DNA of 64,000 nucleotides from Paraburkholderia acidipaludis NBRC 101816 (GCF_000684975.1 NZ_BAXZ01000009.1:1-64000); one strand, 5' to 3'. Positions 35,824-44,720 are shown, counted from the stretch's first letter. A program made the numbers and translations. The notes: generated from the sequence alone by a model not told the origin.

Positions 35824-36546
35824 ATGCGCGACGACGACACGACCACGCCAGCCGCGAACCTCACGATGCGCGCCCCGCGAGCGGGTCGCGAAGCCGCTGA
35901 TGCGGCGCACAAGCCGGCGCCCCGGCGCAAGGCAGCGATACGGGCTTCTAACGAATCGCATCTGCTGGCGTGCGCGGAAGCCGTGTTCGCCGAACGCGGC
36001 TTCGAAGGCGCGAGCACGGCGCTGATCGCCGAGCGCGCGGGCCTGCCGAAGGCGAATCTGCACTACTACTTTCCCACCAAGCTCGCGCTCTACTGGCGCG
36101 TGCTCGACGACGTGTTCGAGGAATGGAACGCGGCCGCCGACACCTTCGACGCGAGCGACGACCCGGTGCAGGCGATAGGCGGCTACGTGCGCGCGAAGAT
36201 GGCGCTCTCGCGGCGCCGGCCGCTGGGTTCGAAGGTGTGGGCGAACGAGATCATCAGCGGCGCGGCGCACATGCAGGACATCTTGCTCGAACGCGTGAAG
36301 CCGTGGATGGAGACGCGCGTGACGCTCATCGAGCGGTGGGTGGAGGAAGGCTTGCTTGCCCCCGTGGACCCGAAAACGCTGCTCTTCATGATCTGGGCCA
36401 CGACCCAGCATTACGCCGACTTCGAAGCGCAGATACGGGCGCTCGCGGGCAAGCGCGCGCTCTCGGCGGCGGGATTCGAGGCAAGCACCGAGGAAGTGGT
36501 GCGCATGATCCTGCGCGCGAGCGGAGCGCGCTCGCCGCAGGCGTAA
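35824..36546 (+). CDS. rutR: RutR-like TetR-family regulator
   Basis: A 240-residue TetR protein. After a 45-residue basic/alanine-rich leader the HTH spans about residues 45-90 (ACAEAVFAERGFEGAS, then IAERAGLPKANLHYYFPTK). The C-terminal domain resembles YcdC/RutR (WANEIISGAAHMQDIL, TLLFMIWATTQHYADFEAQI), the class that binds uracil or thymine. Divergent from the pyrimidine catabolic operon, it is the natural candidate to control it. ATG at 35824; a TTG at 35797 would extend it. Confidence 0.85.
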   Translation: MRDDDTTTPAANLTMRAPRAGREAADAAHKPAPRRKAAIRASNESHLLACAEAVFAERGFEGASTALIAERAGLPKANLHYYFPTKLALYWRVLDDVFEEWNAAADTFDASDDPVQAIGGYVRAKMALSRRRPLGSKVWANEIISGAAHMQDILLERVKPWMETRVTLIERWVEEGLLAPVDPKTLLFMIWATTQHYADFEAQIRALAGKRALSAAGFEASTEEVVRMILRASGARSPQA

Positions 36547-36582
36547 AGGGGCAAGAGGGGCAAGGACTGCCCGCGCCGCGGC

Positions 36583-37065
36583 TCAAACCTGCATCGAAGG
36601 CACGTCTTTCATGCAGCGCAACGCGAACATCGACCGGCTATGCCGGATGCCCGCAATGCGATAGAGCTTCTCGCGCAGGAAGCGCTCGTAGCCGGCCGTG
36701 CCGTCCACGGCGACCTTGATCCAGTAGTCGTACTCGCCGGAGACCAGATAGGCCTCCAGCACCTCGGGCAGCGCCGCGAGCGCCTCGCCGAAGCGGGCGA
36801 GCGCGTCGTCCTCGTGGCGGTCCAGCGTCACTTCGAGGATCACGATGTCCGCGTAGCCCAGCTTCTTCTGGTTCACGAGCGCGACATAACCGTCGATATA
36901 GCCGTCGGCTTCGAGTTGCCGCGTGCGGTTCCAGCATGCCGTGGTCGACATGCCGGCCTGTTCGGCCAGTTCGGCGTTGGAAAGACGCGCGTTCTTCTGC
37001 AGCGCGCGCAGGATCTTGTGGTCCTGGCTGTCGAGCGTGCGGGCGGGGCGTTCGCGTGCGGTCAT
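36583..37065 (-). CDS. Lrp/AsnC-family transcriptional regulator
   Basis: A 160-residue Lrp-type protein: HTH (about 10-60; LSNAELAEQAGMSTTACWNR) and RAM effector domain (about 75-150; GEYDYWIKVAVDGTAGYERF). These sense amino acids. It is divergent from a LysE-type exporter at 37408 with 342 bp between, as in many lrp-lysE pairs where the regulator induces amino-acid export. Confidence 0.88.
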   Translation of the reverse strand: MTARERPARTLDSQDHKILRALQKNARLSNAELAEQAGMSTTACWNRTRQLEADGYIDGYVALVNQKKLGYADIVILEVTLDRHEDDALARFGEALAALPEVLEAYLVSGEYDYWIKVAVDGTAGYERFLREKLYRIAGIRHSRSMFALRCMKDVPSMQV

Positions 37066-37407
37066 CGTCGGAAAAGAATCGTGTTCAGGAAAATACCATT
37101 TTAGCGGAACAAGATTTCGACTATTTGGCTAATCGGCCTCAAAACAGGAAGCCTTTACAGCGTTCTGGCCGGTATATTTTCCGACGTGCCTTCATGCCTG
37201 GCACGGCCCGCCTGGTCACCTCGCCGGCGCGGGGTGCGCCGCCGCTGCCACGAGCCGCGGCGGACCGTCAGGCCGAAACGGTGATCCAACCCGCCGGCCG
37301 CCGGGCGTTTCGCGCGAACCCTGCGTCAGGAGGAGCGCCCGAAGGGCCTGAAGGCATGCACACGCCGCTTCAATCGCACCACCGCGCTTCCCGTAGAAGA
37401 ACACACG
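37066..37407. promoter_or_regulatory. Divergent Lrp-LysE intergenic region
   Basis: The 342 bp between the divergent genes include an AT-rich stretch at about 37100-37180 (ACCATTTTAGCGGAACAAGA and GGTATATTTTCC), the likely promoter and Lrp-binding area, followed by a GC-rich leader to the lysE-type start. I see no clean palindrome and no gene here. Confidence 0.4.
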
Positions 37408-38034
37408 ATGTCGATCCAGCTGTACCTGTCTTTTCTTGCCGCCGCGCTCGTTCTCGTCTACACGCCCGGTCCCGTCAACGTGCTCACGATGAGCCAGGCC
37501 CTGCACGCCGGCTGGCGCGAGGCCTTGCCCTGCGTCTGGGGCGGAACGCTCGCCGTGCTGCTGCAACTCGGGTTCACCGCGCTGTGCCTCAATTCGCTGC
37601 TGCTCGTCAGTGAGCATTCGCTTACCGTGCTGCGCTGGCTCGGTGCGGCCTATCTCGTCTGGCTGGGGTGCAAACAATGGCGCGGCCGCGATCTGGCTGG
37701 CGCCGGCGCCCCCGCAGGAACGACCGGCGCGGGCCGCAGCGCGCTGTTCTGGCGCGGTTTCGCGACCTCGGGTTTGAACCCGAAAACCCTACTGTTCTTT
37801 CCCTCGTTTTTCCCGCAATTCATGAGCGCGGACGCCGGCTGGAGCGCCAATCGGCAGTACCTGTTGCTGGCGGCGACCTTCGCGTTCCTGTTCGCGGGCG
37901 GGGTGGCGTCGATGGCGTTGTTTTCGCACCGGCTGCGCCACGTCCTGCAGCGGCCGAGGCGCATGCGCGTCGCGAACCGCCTGATGGGCAGTCTGCTCGT
38001 GGGGATGGGGGCGATGATGGCCGGACTGCGCTGA
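37408..38034 (+). CDS. LysE-family amino-acid exporter
   Basis: A 208-residue LysE/RhtB translocator with six hydrophobic segments. The family motif TPGPVNVLTMSQAL follows the first helix, and the second half has the conserved GFATSGLNPKTLLFFPSFFPQF. It would export an amino acid or derivative to relieve excess. The divergent Lrp regulator at 36583 supports this role. Substrate not predictable from sequence. Confidence 0.88.
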   Translation: MSIQLYLSFLAAALVLVYTPGPVNVLTMSQALHAGWREALPCVWGGTLAVLLQLGFTALCLNSLLLVSEHSLTVLRWLGAAYLVWLGCKQWRGRDLAGAGAPAGTTGAGRSALFWRGFATSGLNPKTLLFFPSFFPQFMSADAGWSANRQYLLLAATFAFLFAGGVASMALFSHRLRHVLQRPRRMRVANRLMGSLLVGMGAMMAGLR

Positions 38035-38107
38035 CGCGAAACGGCCCATGCGGGGCGAGGAGCGGCCGTTAGTGGGCGCTCGCTCCTCGTGAAGGGTTGG
38101 GGTACGC

Positions 38108-39190
38108 TCAGGGCGCCGCGGGCGCCGCGGGCGCCGTGGCGGCCGATTCTGCCGCGTTGGTGGCGCTCGCGGGCGTCGCCGCCGCCGGCGTGGTGTTGGC
38201 GGGGGTCTCTTGCGCGGCATCGGCTGTCGCCGGAACGCCTGCCGCAGCGAGCGTGGTGGTTCCGCTGGCAAGGAGGGGCGGCTCGGCAGCGGCCTGGGCT
38301 GGAGCGGTATCTCCCGTCATCGCGGCCGAGCTTGCCGCCGCAGCGGGAGCCGCGGCCGGCACCGCTGCGGCGCCCGAGGCCGGCGCCGGCGCAACCGGCA
38401 CCGGGAGCGCCACGCCAGTCGCCGCGCCGGTGTGCACGACGCCGGTCTGCGCCGCCTGTGCGGCAGGCGGCGTGGGCGTCGCCGCGGGGGACGCGGCCGG
38501 ATGCGCGGCCCCGATGTTCGCCGGCGCGGGCACAGGCGCGGGAGCCGTGGCCGTTACCGGCGTGGCGACGGGCGCGAGCGGCGTGATCTTGATGCCGTCG
38601 TTGCCCGGCACCGGCTCGCTGCGCACCGCGCTGGCCAGATAGCGCCCGACCATATCGAAGAACCGGTCGTAGAACGCACCCGACTGGATCGTCTCGCTCG
38701 AAATCTTGACCATCGAGTCGCTGTTCGAGCGGATCGGCAGCGAGACCGACCCGAGAATCGACAGACCCACGCTCGCCGAGGTGTCGCTCTTCTTCAACGC
38801 ATAGCCGCTTTGCACGGCGTTCACGTAGACCATGCTCGCGTTCGTCGAATCGCCGGGTGTGCAGACCACATGCACCTCCACGACGATGTGGGAATCGGCG
38901 GCGGGCTGGAAGTCCTTGCTGGCGTCGACGGTGTCGTTATGCGGCATCGTTGTCATGTAGCCCTGGCTCAGCAGGGCGCGGCGCGCGCTTTCGCAGGCGT
39001 CGGTGCTCGAGTAGGCGAAGCTGCGCGAGAACTGGTTGGGCGCCGTGCTCAGCAGTTGATCCTCCTGGAATTTCGGCTGCGACGACGAGCACGCGCCGAG
39101 CGTGAGGACGGCCGCCGCACAGGCGGCAACCAGCGGGCTGAACAGGGTCGGGACGACGTTCGGAAAACGGGACATATTCGGAGCGGACAT
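38108..39190 (-). CDS. DUF2242 lipoprotein with long Ala/Pro-rich tail
   Basis: About 360 residues. A lipoprotein signal ends at LGAC-SSS (lipobox). The DUF2242 domain follows (about residues 40-200): FAYSSTDACESARRALLSQG, VVEVHVVCTPG, SASVGLSILGSVSLPI, and GAFYDRFFDMVGRYL. Beyond residue 205 lies an unusual 150-residue tail almost entirely Ala, Pro, Thr, Val and Ser, with short repeats, likely disordered and perhaps spanning to the cell wall. Start uncertain: ATG at 39190 used; 39217 and 39175 are possible. Function unknown; envelope-anchored. Confidence 0.75.
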   Translation of the reverse strand: MSAPNMSRFPNVVPTLFSPLVAACAAAVLTLGACSSSQPKFQEDQLLSTAPNQFSRSFAYSSTDACESARRALLSQGYMTTMPHNDTVDASKDFQPAADSHIVVEVHVVCTPGDSTNASMVYVNAVQSGYALKKSDTSASVGLSILGSVSLPIRSNSDSMVKISSETIQSGAFYDRFFDMVGRYLASAVRSEPVPGNDGIKITPLAPVATPVTATAPAPVPAPANIGAAHPAASPAATPTPPAAQAAQTGVVHTGAATGVALPVPVAPAPASGAAAVPAAAPAAAASSAAMTGDTAPAQAAAEPPLLASGTTTLAAAGVPATADAAQETPANTTPAAATPASATNAAESAATAPAAPAAP

Positions 39191-39317
39191 TGCGGCAATG
39201 CATCGGACGGCATGCATTGTAGTTCGGTTCCGGGTGGCGTGACCGAAGTGTTATTGGCTCGTTCGTACCCCGAAAGCTCGGTGAAGGCCGCGTGTGGTAA
39301 GCGCATGCGGCCACAAA

Positions 39318-39352
39318 GCAAAAACGGGCTGCGCCCAAGGGCGCAACCCGTT
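39318..39352 (-). terminator. Rho-independent terminator of the permease operon
   Basis: A long hairpin: AACGGG and TGCGCCC (39323-39336, one mismatch between) pair with GGGCGCA and CCCGTT (39339-39352). On the minus strand the stem is followed by TTTT and further T-rich bases at 39322-39312. It ends transcription from the permease at 39406 and insulates the DUF2242 gene. Confidence 0.85.
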
Positions 39353-39405
39353 CGCAGTCCGGCACAGTTCGGCCAAAGTCCGGCGCTTCGATCGGGCGCG
39401 ACCGC

Positions 39406-40761
39406 TCAGACCGCCATTTCCGGCGGCGCGCGGCGGAAGCCCCGCGTCATCCAGCCGAGGTAGGCGAGACCGACCACGAACCAGATGGCGCCGAGGATCA
39501 GCGCGGTCTTTTCGAGGCTGACGAGCAGCCAGATGTCGGTGACGGCGCCGATGAGCGGGAACACGAGGCCGCCGAGCAGGCCGAAGGCGCGCGTCTTCTC
39601 GCCGCCCGCGAAGTACTGGCGGATCACGCACAGGTTCACCGCCGTGAACGCGAGGAACGCGCCGAAGTTGATGAACGAGGTGGACGTGGCGACGTCGAGC
39701 TTCAGCGCGATCAGGCCGATCGCGCCGGCAATCGCGATGTTGATGGCGGGGGTGCGGAAACGCGGGTGGATGAAGCCGAAGATCGACTTCGGCAGCACTT
39801 CGTCGCGGCCCATGGCGTAGAGCAGACGGCCCACGCTGGCCTGTGCCGAGATGCCCGAGGCGAACTGCGCGAGGATCAGGCCCGCGAGGAAGATCGAGAC
39901 GAAGATGTCACCGCCGACCTTGCGCGCGATTTCGAACGCGGCCGAATCCGGGTCCTTGAAGACGGCGCCCGGATGCGCGAGTTGCAGCGTGTAGGCGGCA
40001 ATCACGAAGATCGCCCCGCCCACCAGCGCGATCAGCACGATCGCACGCGGAATGGTCTTCTTGGGTTCGATGGTTTCTTCGGTGAGCGTAGAAACCGCGT
40101 CGAAGCCGAGGTACGAATAAGCGGCGATCGCGGCGCCCGCCATCGTGGCCGAGAGCGGCACGTGCGCCTGGAAGAACGGCTGCGCGGAGACGAGGCCGCC
40201 GGGGCCGGCCGCCGCCGATACGTAGTGGCAGCACAGCACGACGAACATCGCGACGATGACGAGCTGCACGATCATCAGCACGATGTTGAAGCGGTTCGCG
40301 AGTTCGATGCCGAGAATGTTGAGCCCGCTCGTGAGCACGATGAACGCGACGATCCAGATCCAGGTGGGAATGCTCGGGAACGCGGCGCCCAGATAAGCCG
40401 CGCCGATCAGCCAGATCACCATCGGCAGGAAGAAGTAGTCGAGCAGCGTGGCCCAGCCGATCAGGAAGCCCAGATGCGCGCTGAACGTCTTGCGCGTGTA
40501 CGTGTAGGCGGAGCCGGCCACCGGGAAGAGGCGGGCGAGCTTGCCGTAGCTGAGCGCCGTGAACACGATCGCGACGAGCGCGATCAGGTAGGCGAGCGCG
40601 GCCGTGTCCTGGGCTGCGCCGGCGAGCACGCCGTAGGTGCCGTAGACGATCAGCGGCGCCATGTAGGCGAGGCCGAACAGCAGCACGGAGGGCAGGCCGA
40701 GCGCGCGCTTGAGATGAGGTTCGTGGGCGCCTGGGGCGGTCGGCGGGGCTGAGGGCTTCAT
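39406..40761 (-). CDS. APC-family amino-acid/polyamine permease, PuuP-like
   Basis: A 451-residue APC transporter with about 12 helices. ATG at 40761 begins MKPSAPPTAPGAHEPHLKRA; the frame is open far upstream but that portion crosses the next gene. It resembles the putrescine importer PuuP along its length: TALSYGKLARLFPVAGSAYT, LLDYFFLPM, YLGFDAVSTLTEET, GISAQASVGRLLYAMGRD. It likely imports putrescine or a related amine or amino acid with protons. It is 185 bp downstream of a nitrilase-family amidase on the same strand, with a terminator after it. Confidence 0.85.
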   Translation of the reverse strand: MKPSAPPTAPGAHEPHLKRALGLPSVLLFGLAYMAPLIVYGTYGVLAGAAQDTAALAYLIALVAIVFTALSYGKLARLFPVAGSAYTYTRKTFSAHLGFLIGWATLLDYFFLPMVIWLIGAAYLGAAFPSIPTWIWIVAFIVLTSGLNILGIELANRFNIVLMIVQLVIVAMFVVLCCHYVSAAAGPGGLVSAQPFFQAHVPLSATMAGAAIAAYSYLGFDAVSTLTEETIEPKKTIPRAIVLIALVGGAIFVIAAYTLQLAHPGAVFKDPDSAAFEIARKVGGDIFVSIFLAGLILAQFASGISAQASVGRLLYAMGRDEVLPKSIFGFIHPRFRTPAINIAIAGAIGLIALKLDVATSTSFINFGAFLAFTAVNLCVIRQYFAGGEKTRAFGLLGGLVFPLIGAVTDIWLLVSLEKTALILGAIWFVVGLAYLGWMTRGFRRAPPEMAV

Positions 40762-40946
40762 GTGCTTTGTCTCCTGATGGACTGCGCTGATGTTGATGTG
40801 CTGATGTCTTGCGCCGATGTGCTGCGGTCCTGCGTGCGTGCGCGGCACGCCGTGGCCGCACGCGCGAGGGCGGCGGACTACGGTAAGCCGTGCGGGAGGA
40901 TCGGCGGCGCGCGTCGCGCGCCGCCGATCGATTCGGGGTAGCGTGG

Positions 40947-41771
40947 TTAGCGTGCGCGGATCTTCAGCGAGCGACGTCCTTGCGCGTCGTTCTCGTCCGC
41001 GAGATTCAGCGCAATGCGCGCATCGTGCAGATAGCTGTAGTGCTCGCGGCTTTGCGTGAGCAGCGCGCGGTCCGCCGTCACCGCGAGCACGGCGTCTTCG
41101 TTCTTCAGTTCCGCGAGCACGTCGCCGAACGGGCTCACGAGCGCCGATTCGCCGGGGAATGTGAGGTTGTCGTCGCCGTCGCCGATGCGGTTCACGAGCG
41201 CCGCGAATACCTGGTTCTCCATCGCACGCGTGACGATCGCGCGGCGATGCACGGGGCCGTACGGATCCATGTTGCCGTTGGTGACGATCAGCATCTCGGC
41301 GCCGAGGTGGCCGAGCGCGCGCGCGCCTTCGGGAAATTCGATGTCGTAGCAGATCAGCAGGCCAACGGTCATGCCCTTGAATTCGCAGACCTCGAAACGG
41401 TCGCCCGGCGTGAACACGCCGACGTCCGTGGCCCACAGATGCGTCTTGCGGTAGCGCAGCGCGAGCTCGCCGCGTTCGTCGACGAGGACCGTCGTGTTGT
41501 AGAAGCGGTCGCCTTCGCGCTCGGCGAGGCCCACGGCCACCGCCACTTTCGCGGCGCGCGCGGCGTCGCGCACAGCGCTGAGCGACGGGCCTTCGATGGC
41601 CTCGGCCACGTCGCACACGTTGTCGCGCGCGGGGAAGCCCGTGAGCGTGGCTTCGGGAAAGACGATGAGGTCGGTGCCTTCGCGGCGCTTGCCGATGGTC
41701 TCGATGACGCGGGCGAGGTTGGGTGCGACAACGCCGTCCTGGAGCGGGATCTGGGCGAGTTCGAGTTGCAT
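40947..41771 (-). CDS. Nitrilase-superfamily carbon-nitrogen hydrolase
   Basis: A 274-residue amidase. The Glu-Lys-Cys triad is visible: E in VFPEATLTGF, K in RYRKTHLW, and C in GLLICYDIEFPEGAR. The class hydrolyses amides and ureido compounds (for example omega-amidase, N-carbamoylputrescine amidase, aminopentanamidase). ATG at 41771. It precedes the PuuP-like permease and is divergent from a LuxR regulator, suggesting that the permease brings in the amide or amine on which it acts. Specific substrate not determined. Confidence 0.87.
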   Translation of the reverse strand: MQLELAQIPLQDGVVAPNLARVIETIGKRREGTDLIVFPEATLTGFPARDNVCDVAEAIEGPSLSAVRDAARAAKVAVAVGLAEREGDRFYNTTVLVDERGELALRYRKTHLWATDVGVFTPGDRFEVCEFKGMTVGLLICYDIEFPEGARALGHLGAEMLIVTNGNMDPYGPVHRRAIVTRAMENQVFAALVNRIGDGDDNLTFPGESALVSPFGDVLAELKNEDAVLAVTADRALLTQSREHYSYLHDARIALNLADENDAQGRRSLKIRAR

Positions 41772-41906
41772 CGGCTGTCTCCGGTATGGCTTGTTGTTGC
41801 GGGCCTGCGAGCGGCAAGCTGGCCGCCCGGGCGTTTGAGCGGCTATTATCACCACGTTATTTTTGTCCTGAAATTCCCCAACCGGGGTACCCTGATCGGA
41901 GGAGCC

Positions 41907-42758
41907 ATGGAACACGACTGGCAGGACCGCGCGTTCCATCATCACATCGCGACCCTGATCGACGCCCTCGACAGCCCCGATTTCTGGACGCGCATGACGC
42001 GCGTGATCGAGCGCTACGTGGCCTTCGACAACTGGGTTTCGCTCGTCTTCATGCGAGAGCGGGCGCCCCTCGTCTGCGCCGAATCGCCGATGCCGGACGG
42101 CACCGTGGATCTGCTGTTTCGCGCCTATCTGGAGGGGATGTACCAGCTCGACCCGTTCTGGATCGCGGCGTGCGAAAGGGCGCGCGCGGGCCTCGTCACG
42201 CTCGCGGAGGTCGCGCCCGACAACTTCCGCATGACGGACTACTATCAGCGCTACTTCAAGAGCAACATCATCGGCGACGAAGTGCAGTTCAACCTGCCGC
42301 TCGACGCGCAGCGCACGCTGATCTTCTCGATCGGCGCAAAGCACCACTACACCGAGCGCGAGATTGCGCAGTTCGCGCTGTTTGCGCCATGGGTCGTGGC
42401 GCTCATGCGCCAGCGCGTGCCCTACGAGCATTTCGGGCAGGGCGGCTCCGAAGCCGTGCCGGACGAAGCGGCCGCGCTCGTGACGCCGGGCCGCGAACGC
42501 GACGACGCGCGCCGCTTCGAAGCCGTGGCGCAGCAAAGCGGCCGCGTGCCGCTCACGGCGCGTGAAATCGAAGTGGTGCGCTTGAGCCTGAGCGGCTTTT
42601 CCACGCGCGCAATTGCCGAGCGCCTCGCGATCTCGTTCGAAACCGTGCGTGCGCACAAGAAGCACACCTACGCGAAGCTCGGCGTCAGTTCGCAGTCCGA
42701 GTTGTTCGCGCTGTTCTACGAGACGGGTGTGAGCGAGGGCGCCTGGCGCCCCGGTTGA
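41907..42758 (+). CDS. LuxR-family transcriptional regulator
   Basis: A 283-residue regulator. The C-terminal HTH_LUXR is clear (about 212-270: LTAREIEVVRLSLSGFSTRA, IAERLAISFETVRAHKKHTY, KLGVSSQSELF). The N-terminal part (about 1-190) lacks the conserved residues of an acyl-homoserine-lactone pocket, so another ligand is likely. GGAGGAG precedes the ATG at 41907. Divergent from the amidase-permease operon, which it probably controls; the 8-bp palindrome GGGTACCC at 41885-41892 just upstream of its start is a weak candidate site. Confidence 0.87.
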   Translation: MEHDWQDRAFHHHIATLIDALDSPDFWTRMTRVIERYVAFDNWVSLVFMRERAPLVCAESPMPDGTVDLLFRAYLEGMYQLDPFWIAACERARAGLVTLAEVAPDNFRMTDYYQRYFKSNIIGDEVQFNLPLDAQRTLIFSIGAKHHYTEREIAQFALFAPWVVALMRQRVPYEHFGQGGSEAVPDEAAALVTPGRERDDARRFEAVAQQSGRVPLTAREIEVVRLSLSGFSTRAIAERLAISFETVRAHKKHTYAKLGVSSQSELFALFYETGVSEGAWRPG

Positions 42759-42773
42759 GCTTGTTTGGCGTGC

Positions 42774-43196
42774 TCAGAATTCGACGAGCGCGAAGTCTTC
42801 CTTGCCCACGTCGCAGAGCGGGCAGCGCCATTCGTCGGGCACGTCGGCCCAGCGCGTGCCGGGCGCGAGACCGTCGTCGGGGGCGCCGGCCGCTTCGTCG
42901 TACACCCAGCCGCAGATCACGCAGACCCATTGCTTGAAACCGTCGCCGGAACACGCCGCCGTTGCGGCGCTTGCTTGCGCTTGCGCGACGACGGGCGCGC
43001 CGGTACGCGGCGGCGTATCGAGCACCACGACGAGCGGCGCCGAGGTGCCTTCGCGCGCGGCTAGTTGCGTTTGCAACGTTTCGAGGAGCCTGGCGGCTTC
43101 GCCGGCGGTGAGGTCGATCCAGTAAGGATCGCCCGCGCCGTCGTTCAGGCGCTCGGGGGAGAACTGGATTTCGAGGGCGACGCCTTTCTTGTACAT
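42774..43196 (-). CDS. Rubredoxin with N-terminal extension
   Basis: 140 residues. The C-terminal half (about 87-140) is a complete rubredoxin: CVIC (C92, C95) and CPLC (C125, C128) with the usual YDEAAGAPDDGLAPGT segment, holding one Fe-Cys4 centre. The N-terminal 80 residues (ALEIQFSPERLNDG, TAGEAARLLETLQTQL) form an additional small domain and an alanine-rich linker; normal rubredoxins are about 55 residues. It carries electrons, possibly to a P450 or alkane hydroxylase, but no partner is adjacent. ATG at 43196; ends 15 bp from the LuxR gene (convergent). Confidence 0.88.
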   Translation of the reverse strand: MYKKGVALEIQFSPERLNDGAGDPYWIDLTAGEAARLLETLQTQLAAREGTSAPLVVVLDTPPRTGAPVVAQAQASAATAACSGDGFKQWVCVICGWVYDEAAGAPDDGLAPGTRWADVPDEWRCPLCDVGKEDFALVEF

Positions 43197-43245
43197 GCGT
43201 ATCTAACAGAGAGCGGGAGAGCGGATGCCCGCGCCCCGGCCGGCT

Positions 43246-43383
43246 TCAAAGGAAGTAGCGGGCCGCGAGCGAGACCACGAGCCCGCTTGCGGCGATCAGC
43301 GCCAGCATCTGGAGCAGCGTGATCGACTTGTTCGAAGGGGCGGGCAGGTTGGCGGGGGCAGGATTGCGGGAAGTCGTGTTCAT
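43246..43383 (-). CDS. Small single-helix membrane protein
   Basis: A 45-residue peptide: hydrophilic Pro/Asn/Ser-rich N terminus, then one transmembrane helix (about 21-43; ITLLQMLALIAASGLVVSLA) and a short basic C terminus. The ATG at 43383 gives the best-supported start. It lies 49 bp upstream of the rubredoxin gene on the same strand and may be co-transcribed with it. No family recognised; small size makes it moderately certain. Confidence 0.5.
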   Translation of the reverse strand: MNTTSRNPAPANLPAPSNKSITLLQMLALIAASGLVVSLAARYFL

Positions 43384-43656
43384 GTTGCGAGTGGTCGTGC
43401 AGTGAGCGGGTGTTTGCGTTTCGGGCGCGCCCGGAGCGACGCGCGGCGCGAGAGTGTCGCACGAATTCGCGTCTGCGGGGGCGCTTTGGCGCCGGCTGCG
43501 CCGCGCGGTCGCACGAGGCGGGCCCCTGCGCGACGTTTGGCGAGCCGTTGCACGAGACCCCTTGCACGGCGTCCCCATTATCGCCGCTAAACGGGGGGCC
43601 GATTCGTGCGCGGGGGGAGATGAATTATTTCCCGATGGTGAGGATGGTGGGCACGC

Positions 43657-44214
43657 TTAGGCGTGCAGCCATTTGCGTTCGACGTAGGAGAACAGCCAGC
43701 ACACCGGCAGCGCGCACAGCATGCCGAGCGTGACCTCGGCGCAGCGGAACAGCGCGACGGTCCAGACCGGGCCGTGCGTGGGCACGAGCAGCACGACGGT
43801 GGTCGTGATGCCGGCGAGCCGCGCGGCCGTGCTGACTTTCAGGCACCAGCACACGACGATCACCACGGCCACCGCCGCGAGATAGACCGAGATGTTCTCC
43901 GTGCCGAGCGTGGCCGCCGCGAAGCCGCAGACCCCGCCGGCCAGCGCGCCGATGAACTGGTCGCGCGACTGGCTGAGCGTGTCCGCGTAGTCGTGCTGCG
44001 TGACGGCGATGGCGGTGATGGCGGCCCAGAAGGCCTGCTCGGTGTGCAGCGCGCGGCCGATGCTGTAGGCGAGTCCCGCGCCGCACACGGCGCGCAGCGC
44101 CATCAGCAGGCCCTGCGCCGCGCGGCTCTTGAGCGGCAGGCTCTTGAGCGCGCCTATGGCGGATTGCTGGAGCGATGTCAGGTAGGCGAAAAGGTTGTCT
44201 TGCGGATCGGGCAT
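43657..44214 (-). CDS. FUSC-like membrane protein
   Basis: A 185-residue integral membrane protein with about five hydrophobic helices, resembling half of a FUSC/YccS-type aromatic-acid exporter (LRAVCGAGLAYSIGRALH, FWAAITAIAVTQHDYADTLS, RDQFIGALAGGVCGFAAATL). Full-length FUSC proteins are over 600 residues, so this is a short stand-alone member that may assemble as an oligomer. No soluble partner is adjacent. The 273 bp between it and the small membrane gene hold nothing I can identify. Confidence 0.78.
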   Translation of the reverse strand: MPDPQDNLFAYLTSLQQSAIGALKSLPLKSRAAQGLLMALRAVCGAGLAYSIGRALHTEQAFWAAITAIAVTQHDYADTLSQSRDQFIGALAGGVCGFAAATLGTENISVYLAAVAVVIVVCWCLKVSTAARLAGITTTVVLLVPTHGPVWTVALFRCAEVTLGMLCALPVCWLFSYVERKWLHA

Positions 44215-44308
44215 CTAGCTTGGCGGGTGGAAGTAGGGCCGCGGGGCGGGTTGGGGTGAGGGGAAGGATAGCAAGACTTGGTGGACGGCCTTGCGCGCAG
44301 GCTTCTGA

Positions 44309-44704
44309 CTAAATGTGACGCACGACGTCGACAACAATCAGTTTGCTTTCAAAGCGCCGCAAGAGAACGAGACCTACACGACGGCGTTCAAGCTCGGCAC
44401 GACGGTTCAGATCGTCAACTTCCAGACTCTCGTGTGGACTTGTCATGCGAGCCACTACTATCCGGCCTCGCAGTTCAACTCTGCGTTGACCGGTAAAGCC
44501 ATTGATCTGGACTGCGAGTCAACAAAAGATGGCATCGTCCAGAGCAGGCTGCGTCGAACCTATTTGACCGAATACGGAGTTGGTCTGCCTCGCTCGACCG
44601 CGACCTCGGTGCTCAAACTGGAATGGACTTACAGCGCATTCGACAAGGATGGTCAGACGGCAAATCTGCCTGGCGGCCAGCCCCCCGTCGAAAAGCCGAT
44701 TTGA
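44309..44704 (+). pseudogene. Gene remnant, C-terminal part of an unrecognised protein
   Basis: An open frame of about 130 codons directly after an in-frame stop (44306-44308), with only a GTG at 44315 as a start and no Shine-Dalgarno. The peptide begins mid-domain (DNNQFAFKAPQENETYTTAF) and reads like a coherent protein (IVNFQTLVWTCHASHYYPAS, VLKLEWTYSAFDKDG), with lower GC than neighbours. I judge it the tail of a gene whose 5-prime part is lost. Alternatively it is a short exported protein. Family not recognised. Confidence 0.5.
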
Positions 44705-44720
44705 TAGAGAAGCATCCGGT

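Noticed and set aside
41885..41892. GGGTACCC before the LuxR gene as a lux box.
   Set aside because: Only 8 bp and shorter than the 18-20 bp lux-box dyads; could be chance in GC-rich DNA.
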